From Symbiodinium kawagutii (lineage: Eukaryota > Sar > Dinophyceae > Suessiales > Symbiodiniaceae): 64,000 nt of DNA. This document shows positions 56,801 through 64,000 of this stretch, in pieces; position 1 is the stretch's first letter; every line of letters starts with the position of its first letter. The DNA lies in the NCBI GenBank assembly GCA_009767595.1, contig VSDK01026114.1, positions 1-64,000 of the forward strand, read 5' to 3'. The notes beneath the pieces were generated by a model. It had not been told where the DNA came from, searched no databases, and saw only the letters and a program-made list of their open reading frames with translations. Position numbers and translations under genes: made by a program.

Positions 56801-59445
56801 GATCCCCCCATGCAATCACAGATCCATCTTCAAGCAGCGCCTGAGTGAATCGAATGCATTCACGCATATCAAAAAGCTTTGAGACAAGCAGTCCAATCAC
56901 AACAAATCCCATGAAACCCTTGTACGTGCAACTTGCAGTCCTAGCCAAACTATTGTCTCAGAAACTTTTTTACAATCAAGGACGCCTCCTGATGCAATGT
57001 CAAGTAGCTGCAAAGGCATAGAAGGTTCCACAAATCCTGCAGTTGCTAAGCCAACCGGTCAACTTTCAGAATATGAGGGAAAGCACACGAGTGAGTGAAC
57101 ATCCCAGAGATTGAACAACTATCTGGTGGCTAAGACGGCTGTCGCCTTATTTGGACTCCAACATCAAGATGAAACGTGAGCATCTCAACATATCTCAACC
57201 ATTGGTTGATGAAACGTTCAAAATCTATGCAAGTTGAAAGGCTCCTCCTACTCTGTCTGTCTGAGCGTAGCCTAATATTTCAGGTAAGGATCTGCCGCAC
57301 ATTTCGAAGCTTGTCTTGAACCTCTCTGGAGTCCCCACCGTTAGCAAGATGGCCCCAGGTGACCACAGAACCATCTGTTAGGATTGCTGCAAACGCGCTA
57401 TCTGTTGCTTCAATCCTTAGGAACACGTAGGCGGGGCAGTGAAGCTTACAGCAAGTCGAGTTGGTCTGAGTCTTAGCTCTCAAAAAATGGTCTTCTTCTG
57501 GTTGGGCTTGGTGGGGAATGTGGAGAAATGTCCTTGTGGAAAGTCTGCAGTGAAGGCAGCAAACTGTAAGCGCCCTAGACATCTCCCCCCAATACCACCC
57601 TCCTCAAAATTGCTGATAGAGTTCGTTTGCACATTGACCAAAAGATCTCCAACACCGCTGCTGTCGCCGCCACTGTGAGCGTTACCCCAGGTCATCACCG
57701 ATCCATCATCCAAGAGTGCAGCAAACGCAGATCCGTTCCCACGAATTTCCTGTGGACAAGTGAAAACGGAGCATTGGTTCGAAGAGTGCAACTTGAAGCC
57801 ATCCATCCAATCAAGAAAAAATGTGAATGGAATGTGGCCCTGCCTTCACCTCCCTCTTCAGCTTCTTTAACAGGCACCTTTCTTTCTCGGAATCACCTCC
57901 AATCGCTCCTCGGGGGGGCTGGAATGGTCAACTCCAACGTGCCAATCGTGGTTGCCCCAAGAACCCCTCCATGGAGATCAAAAACGACCGCGCACACCAC
58001 AGGCTTTATCAAAAAGGCCCATTGAATAATACGAAGTCAATTCTATCCATTTCTATCCTTCGGTGCTTGCCATGTCAGAGTTCAGGCTTAATGAAACACG
58101 ACTGGCCGAAACATATTCAAAACCAACCATGTTCACAGAAATTCAGACACCTCATGGCACCTCATCGATCAAACACCTCACCTCATCAAGCCTCCTGGAC
58201 TCACCTGCGCCATGGAACTGCCAAGTCTCGACCTCCCCAGGTCACCAGGGAACTGCTGAGGCCCCACGCAGCAAAGGCACCACCCGAGGCCACAGCCACA
58301 CGTGGAGGTGAGGCGATGGCTGTGAGCTGGGCTCCGTGGTGAAGACCTGAAGAGGTGGCACACATTTCCACCAACCAAAAAAGTTATATCGAAACAGCTG
58401 ATCCAAAACATTATTCATCATTAATTACAAAAAATGAAAGTTGAAAAACAAAGATAAATGCTCAGAACATCCAAAATCAACAAAACATATTGTGCACTCC
58501 CTAATGATAAATTCTTCAGCATTGCTAATCAGCTGATAAAGCTCATATGCCAATGTCAGGACGCATCTCTTGACAGTCAAAATTCAAAGAACCGTGTGCC
58601 ACCCAAGCACGCTAATTTTTATGCTTATGTTCATCTGTGCTCCATGCCAGCCGCTGGTGTAATTGAAAATATTGCAGCCAAGCCTGCATCGTTCAAGCTT
58701 TGTGCAGGATCCAGAATTTCGTTGTTGTTAGCAAGTAGTCTCCTTAGCCAAGCTTTTGGCATGAAGACTTGTGGGGCTCATGCTGCATCATTTCATGCAC
58801 AGTGACGGACCACCACTGTAATTCTTGCATAGGCTTGCACCGCAGCTCTAGTCAGGAGTATCTTTGGCTTGCCACACTGCAAACGCCCGGCTTGAATTTT
58901 TGTTGACCTTTAACATACGCGCGCACAGACACACTCTCGTGTACCGATGCCGCTGCTTGTCAACATGCTTTCAATCTCACTGACATTCATGGAGGGTGGC
59001 AAAGTGATGCAAACTGTGTACTGAAACACAGTAACACGGTGTTGCGCAGAACCCTCCTTCTGAGTCTGGTTGATAGGCAATTTTCCAGCCAAGCAGTGAA
59101 GCGTGGCTGCTTGGAACTCTCTCCGTTCAGGAATCCCACACACACATACACATGTGCACGCACAACAGCAGTTTTGGTCTAGCTGGAGCCAAGTTCAAAA
59201 ACAAGACAGTCGAGAAAGAGAACATGTAAAATAGTGATAACTGATGCAGCTTTCAAGTCTGAAAAATTAGATACGAACAACTCAAAACATGAAAATGCAT
59301 CTCGAATTTCAAAATTTCTGTGAAGGCGCAAAAAGGCTTGTCCAAGGGCCTCTTGAGCCACCAGCTTCAGTTGTTGCACGGACCACTCCTCTGATGCCCA
59401 GAGTTTGACTTCGCGGCCGCTGGCCAAAGATACTGTCAGCTCCAT
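53425..59445 (-). CDS. Ubiquitin-like domain plus RCC1-like repeat protein, multi-exon gene
   Basis: Exon 59343-59445 starts with ATG: MELTVSLASGREVKLW..., a beta-grasp ubiquitin-like start. RCC1-like repeats (consensus FAAxLxDGSVVTWGxxxxGGDSSxVQxxLxNVQQIxA) follow in exons 58205-58319, 57625-57749, 57293-57415, 56805-56876, 55569-55710, 54796-54956, 53956-54083 and 53425-53538 (stop TGA 53425-53427). Exon 57897-58003 (VVCAVVFDLHGGVLGATTIG) is a degenerate relative. Phase and consensus agree across 57625/57415 (NVQ-T-IEATD), 56805/55710 (AWG-DKGGDAS), 54796/54083 and 53956/53538 (QQIQ-ATTSAFAA). The first two need GA donors, as do the ends of 59343 and 57293. Some repeats are missing between exons. 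Such proteins are often labelled HERC-like, but no HECT domain is present; the role is unknown, probably protein binding. An SL acceptor (TTTCAG, 59448-59453) may lie two bases before the ATG. Confidence 0.8.
53812..53880. repeat. (AC)n/(AT)n microsatellite
   Basis: ACACAC followed by long TA runs, in an intron of the RCC1-like gene. Further (TG)n/(CA)n runs lie at 54246-54260 and 54307-54321. Confidence 0.8.
58940..59110 (-). CDS. Possible further exon of the RCC1-like gene
   Basis: Minus frame with FQAATLHCLAGKLPINQTQK and QYTVCITLPPSMNVSEIESM. It lies between the ubiquitin-like exon and the first repeat exon, where the rest of the ubiquitin-like domain is expected, but it does not match that fold clearly. 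Confidence 0.3.
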
Positions 59446-59789
59446 AGCTGAAAGAGTTGCTCATGAAACATTGCGGTGGTGGGGCACAGTTACGTACTGA
59501 AAAGCATCTCCTACCCGGTAGGTATTCTGTAGATGGGATAAGCTTCGACATCTGACGCGCACGCCGTGTAGCGTGGCAGTGCCACACAATGTGGGTCAAG
59601 AAACGAAAACACCAAAGTTCAAGACAGTATATTGATGCCAAAATGATCCAAATTTCAGGGAGTGAGAACTTTGAACACCGACCTTCCAGAAAAACAAAAA
59701 ATCAGACAAACAGTGTGAGGGTGTGCATGTGACGTTCTTGAGGCACCTTCAGCGGGCCTGAATGCCTTGAACAAATGTAACAACCAAAA

Positions 59790-59915
59790 AATCCAAGTCC
59801 ATGGTCATGAGCTTCACTCGCTTTCTGAAGCAAAAAACTGCTGCGCTCTTCACAGTCAAATCTGATATGATCGAGCAGTGTACTTGCTGTTTGCGGAAAG
59901 TTATGACTGAACCGC
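59790..59915 (-). CDS. Possible exon, unrecognised
   Basis: Minus frame with NFPQTASTLLDHIRFDCEER and SSFLLQKASEAHDHG. Another minus frame is open here too. It lies upstream of the ubiquitin-like start, so probably in another gene. Confidence 0.35.
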
Positions 59916-60138
59916 ACCAGTTCATATCATGAGTATATAATGTACATTGTTCTTGTGTCTCTGTATGTGCCTGTGTGCATGCCTGAAGAGCACCTGCTGC
60001 TACGCCAGCTACGTTGATTTGACTGGCTCTAGTCAAGGAACATGGAATATGATGAAATACTGACAACATAAATCAAAATAAGGCAAAATGACAATGCGAC
60101 TACACAAACTACATGTTCAGAACGACACTGCGACCTAC

Positions 60139-60290
60139 CAAATCTCGTGATCCAGTCCAACGCGGGAACAATGTATCCCCACCATGACCAAGGCACCTCC
60201 AGTCCATTGCGGACCTCGCCAGCCGTTACCACCTCGCACTGCGTCAAATGTGGGACCGCACTTGGCTTACCGTTCCGGAAGCCTTCATAT
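60139..60290 (-). CDS. Coding exon, unrecognised
   Basis: Ends at a strong GTAGGT donor (60138). Frame with QCEVVTAGEVRNGLEVPWSW and WGYIVPALDWITRFG, Trp-rich. The acceptor was not fixed. Function unknown. Confidence 0.4.
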
Positions 60291-60689
60291 CACACACCAC
60301 CCTCCACAAATCCAAGTGATATGGCCAGTTTATGCATATCTATGAAGGTAGACCTTCAAAGCTGTTGGCTTCTCCGGCGTAGGGCAACCGCCGTAGGCAA
60401 AGAAGCCTACCTGAGGCACCTCATCTCTTCTGGAAATGCTTGTGCCAGGTCCCCCCACGCAGTTCAATGGGGTCAACACAGCTATCGCACTCACAGGGAC
60501 CTTGTGTGCCTGGCCCGACCAGGACAACGAGCAATTGTGATCCGAGAACTACGGCCAAGGCTCAATGAGGCCCAAAACTCCGATGATTTTCGGCCTTTAA
60601 AAGATAACAAAAGGACCAAACAGATTCAAATAGATTCAAATAGAACACATGTGGAGACTGTGATTGAACGCAGAATTGCACGTGAGACA

Positions 60690-60925
60690 ATACTGATCTG
60701 TGCTCTGCGGCTGCCCGCTTAGCAGAAAGGGTTGAGAGCAACATGCAGCAATCCATAGCAATCCAACATGCCCATGGGCCTGAAATTGGTGCAGTGGTGC
60801 AGGTGACTGGCCAGTCACGTCCCAAACAAAAACGTTGCCATCCTGAAGATCCACAGCAAAGCAGGAGCTCACCAACACGGGCTCGACAAGCAATTCTGGG
60901 TGAATTGGCCATTAGGTGAACTGAG
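60690..60925 (-). CDS. WD40-repeat-like exon
   Basis: Minus frame with VSSCFAVDLQDGNVFVWDVT, then HQFQAHGHVGLLWIAACCSQ and PFLLSG. The order DG.V.VWD - (F)..H...V..L.W - (L)LSG is that of a beta-propeller WD40 blade joined to the next. It also resembles the RCC1-like DG.V..W core, but the H..V..L.W part favours WD40. Borders unclear. Confidence 0.45.
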
Positions 60926-61052
60926 TTTGTTCTCAAGAGATGTCTTGCCATCCTTCAGCAGCACGAATATCGAATCACGTCTCTCATGCAGTAATGAGGT
61001 CTTCTCTCGTGAGCCCGTTAAGAAGGTGCTATCATAGATATAGGGAACAAAT

Positions 61053-61164
61053 GGCTGTGGATCAAAACCCTGTACCCCTGGTTACCCTTTCATTAACCAT
61101 TGTTTTCCCTATTATTGCTGGTTATTATCCCCAATAATTGGTTGGTTAATATTGACCCATAGCC
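61053..61164. mobile_element. 112-bp MITE-like element, copy 3
   Basis: Termini GGCTGTGGATCAA and TTGACCCATAGCC, 112 bp. The flanks AAAT (61049-61052) and ATAT (61165-61168) differ by one base, so this copy may be older. Same length and layout as copies at 8764 and 46722. Confidence 0.75.
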
Positions 61165-61169
61165 ATATT

Positions 61170-62540
61170 AACTGCCAAGCAATTTATCCTATCTTGTTGT
61201 GGTCCATCAGCTTCTCGAGGCAGTGTAACCTACCACCATGTCACATTCTGTACTGATGTGCTGGATAGTGTCCCATAATCTCATCATGCATCTATTGGGT
61301 GTTCCTGCGGACAAGTAGCGCATTCGGAAGTGAAGAGGGGACGGTGAACAACTCTGCACGTTTCCTTACTTCGTTCGTTCCTTCACTTCCTCCTTCCCTT
61401 CTTCCTGTGTCCTTGTCCCGCTAGTTTTTCATGCTTCATTTGTGTTGTTGATTTTTTGTCTTGTCCCATCTTGTCCCTTAGATGCCTAGATTTCTACTAC
61501 CAAAGGTCTCACCAGCATCAGGTCTGAAACCGCAGTGTCGCCAGCACCGTGACTCGCCTCGTAGCCAGCTACCACAGAGTTCCTGAGGCAAGCGGCCGCA
61601 TTTTTCATGGGCAAACAACTTCCAACTTCATGGCTTGCTGCATTTACAAAACCTGTTTTGTTCCAAGTGATGGCAAAAAATGGCTATGCATCGCTTCAAT
61701 TCACTTGAAACTAGATGCTGCACTCATTTGAATCATTCGAATCTGTCTATCAAGGATTCCGTGGTTGTGAAATGCTATGGGGCATATGTGACTCCACTCT
61801 GGGTTTCCCCACGCGAGAGTGGCCAAGCAGCGAATCGGCGAAGGTCCGGGCATCCAGGAAGATGGAGGGCATCTGGACCTTAAATCATCAGAGCTGTATA
61901 CATTGAATTGACGTCAGGCAAAGGTGCTGCACAAAAGTGTTGAACTGAACAACATATGATACTGCCATCCTCATGGTGAATCCAAACTATACTGTAACTG
62001 ATACGTGGCCAGCCTGCCAAATTCTGCCAATAGATAGTGGTATACTGCAACACAAAACAACTGCAAGGACTCTTTTTAGCTTTTGTGTACCAACAGCTGA
62101 CCGCAACGTCAAGAGATCAGAGATCTTTCTGAAGGGAACTCACTTCAGCTGTTCCTCTTTCAGATTTAACAACACTAAAATCAAACAACCAATAAACCCC
62201 GAAATCAGTGGCAAAAATCTGCTGTGGAAAACTTGCTGAGGCAGCATACGCCCTTTGAAGGCCCTTCCATCGAGATACCACCTCACAATGGAGCACAAAA
62301 GAAACGTCCCTGTTGAACAGCCATGGTTGTGGCGATGATGTGAAAATCCCTTCTCAGTGAGGATGATGGGAAAAAGAGAGCCTGCAATGGTGGCGGCGTT
62401 TTTCTTCTTTTCTCTTCGTAAAGTTTGTAATCTTAGATCCTAAAGAAAAATCAGCCCATAGTCCCATAGTTAGGAAATCCTACGCCACTTGATTGAAATT
62501 GGGAATGTGTTATTTGGTATCTGCACTCACGTGAAACCTC
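61170..62540. other. One possible minus exon, otherwise nothing
   Basis: At about 61765-61885 the minus frame reads VQMPSIFLDARTFADSLLGH and SRVGKPRVESHMPHSISQPR, possibly an exon. The rest shows only short frames. Confidence 0.35.
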
Positions 62541-62544
62541 ACGA

Positions 62545-62625
62545 CTCCCAACATCTCCGTGCACCTCAAAGCTGACATGAAGCTCCATGCCGTCAGTGCC
62601 TGTGGCTGGGTTATGTTGTGCGCAA
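62545..62625 (-). CDS. Possible short exon, unrecognised
   Basis: Minus frame NPATGTDGMELHVSFEVHGD followed by VGSREVS. Beta-strand-like alternation; no family. Confidence 0.3.
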
Positions 62626-63089
62626 CGTAAACTGAAGCTCCGGATACAACCACAACTGTACAACTGCATCAAGTTGGAAACAAACAAGTTCTCACTGTGT
62701 CCATATCTCAAGGACATCCCTTCACTCAGGTATCTTTCACGCAATGGCTCTATCTGTATTGAACTCTGTATGCACGAAGAGTGTCAGTCCAAATGCCAAC
62801 CGCAATACACACAACAAACACACCACACAAAAACATTCGGCCCCCTACTTTTTGCCACCCTTAAGGCAAGAACCATTCATTCATTGATGTATGTTGAAAT
62901 CAATTTAAAAACACACACACACATGCACAAATAAAAGCACACGTTGTTGACGCATAATTAATACCTGGGTCAAAACCATACAGATCCAATATACATTACG
63001 AGACATACTTCGTATCACAATGTATCAAATTCATTCAAATTCATTTATGCGCTTAGATGCTAATTGATCTAATTCACCGCTTCAGTGTC

Positions 63090-63330
63090 AACAAAAACTC
63101 CAGCGCCCGCCTAGGTCTTCTCGCTCCTTGGAGGCCGTCTTCAGCCCCATGGAAACTAAGGCGCTTCCAAAGGCCTCGGCCACCTGCGTAGGCGTCAGCG
63201 ACGTCAGCGACGAGATCTGCCATGGCATGCCATGTCGGGCGCCTGGGAGCTTCGTGGTGCCGCTTTGGATGCGTCCATCTCCCCTTGCTCCTGGCACGGG
63301 CTGTCGCCTCCTGGGCCCGTGGAAATTTAA
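63090..63330 (-). CDS. GC-rich coding exon, unrecognised
   Basis: GC content jumps above its surroundings. Two minus frames are open; the one with SSLTSLTPTQVAEAFGSALV and SMGLKTASKEREDLGG is preferred over ADLVADVADAYAGGRGLWKR. Amphipathic helices; no family recognised. Confidence 0.4.
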
Positions 63331-63814
63331 CCAAGTTGAACAGAAATTCCTCCAAGTTAGACAGAGTGACAAAGTTGAACTATGTCATGACATATTTACA
63401 GCACAGCCTATAAGAAATTGCAGTTTGTAGTCTATTGCGGCTTAATACCCAAGTACGAATTGGACTCCAGTACATCATCGTACATCCCATGTTCCTGAAG
63501 CTCACACACGGCATATATCTGATGACACTGTTTTAAAGACAAAACCTGCATAAAAATGTAGTGCCAAACACGGTGCATGTCCCACACTATTTGAACAAAT
63601 GCAAAGGAATACAGTTGAAACCAAACACAGGAAGAAACTGCAACTGCATCGTGCCCGCACTAGGCGAGTACTGACAAACAAGAAATCAATTACCTCCCGA
63701 TCGTGGGCGACTTTTGCTACAGATATGTCTGCTCCTTCCTTACATGAGTTTCCCTTTTATTTTCCAGGTTTATACAGCCAACAACGGACAACAATCACAG
63801 AGGACCTTTTCTCA

Positions 63815-63827
63815 CTTGAGCCAAATG
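63815..63827 (-). other. Possible relict of the dinoflagellate spliced leader
   Basis: The minus strand reads CATTTGGCTCAAG, equal to the 3' part of the dinoflagellate spliced leader (CATTTTGGCTCAAG) less one T. Such relicts mark genes re-inserted from trans-spliced mRNA. A chance match is quite possible; no clear retrogene follows. Confidence 0.2.
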
Positions 63828-64000
63828 TAAGGTAGGTACACTATGCCATATTATCCCTAGCTTTGAGGATAGATCTGGCAAAAACACCCCCCGTCCCTGA
63901 AAGCCGCCCTCTTGGCAGCTCGAAGGGATTCAGGAGAAAACGTTCTACCTCGGAGTTTGGCAGGTTGCGATGCAATGTCAAGTGAATGCAGTGATGTCAA

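Noticed and set aside
1-64000. tRNA, rRNA and spliced-leader RNA genes
   Set aside because: No T-loop GGTTCRANYCC box with a matching cloverleaf, no rRNA-like stretch and no full leader sequence was seen by eye; a covariance search was not possible.

Overview
The window looks like nuclear DNA of a dinoflagellate, most likely a Symbiodiniaceae alga. This is inferred from three things seen together. First, genes are cut into short exons (25-190 nt) in long introns whose acceptors are mostly AG|G and whose donors are GT, GC or GA; a GA donor is a known dinoflagellate peculiarity. Second, one gene encodes RCC1-like repeats with the DGSVVTWG / GGDSS.VQ signature that is expanded in Symbiodiniaceae. 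Third, there is a large Ty1/copia retrotransposon of dinoflagellate character. There is no bacterial gene organisation, and I saw no rRNA, tRNA or CRISPR.

Layout. 0.35-6.24 kb: a PP2C-type protein phosphatase gene on the minus strand, nine exons recognised from the DGHG motif to the stop, with a 10-bp minisatellite in an intron. 6.3-24.7 kb: scattered short exons of unrecognised genes, nearly all minus strand, several small inverted-repeat elements, an assembly gap (18838-19801) and a 72-bp perfect inverted repeat abutting it. 24710-33044: a complete 8335-bp Ty1/copia element on the minus strand with two identical 251-bp LTRs, TG...CA ends, the 5-bp target duplication GAGTC, a primer binding site and full gag and pol frames. 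34.7-36.5 kb: 1.8 kb of mixed tetra- and pentanucleotide satellite. 36.7-53 kb: more minus-strand exons, including a two-exon cytochrome-b561-like C terminus. 53.4-59.45 kb: a minus-strand gene with an N-terminal ubiquitin-like exon and many RCC1-like repeat exons. 60-64 kb: further minus-strand exons, one WD40-like.

Almost every convincing exon, and the retrotransposon, lies on the minus strand, as expected for the unidirectional gene arrays of dinoflagellates; exons at 8.3 and 47.5 kb are the exceptions. The most interesting points are: (1) the retrotransposon Pol carries, between protease and integrase, a segment resembling a degenerate cytosine-5 DNA methyltransferase; (2) its gag and pol share one frame and are split by a single TGA that lies before the zinc knuckle; (3) a 112-bp terminal-inverted-repeat element occurs three times with 4-bp target duplications; (4) an inverted-repeat / CCCTGTCAGGG palindrome cluster sits at the gap edge; (5) recurrent GA donors can be inferred from exon phase in the RCC1-like and PP2C genes.

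Exon limits were set by eye from reading frame, splice dinucleotides and phase agreement. Where only open frame and composition support an exon, confidence is low and no function is claimed.
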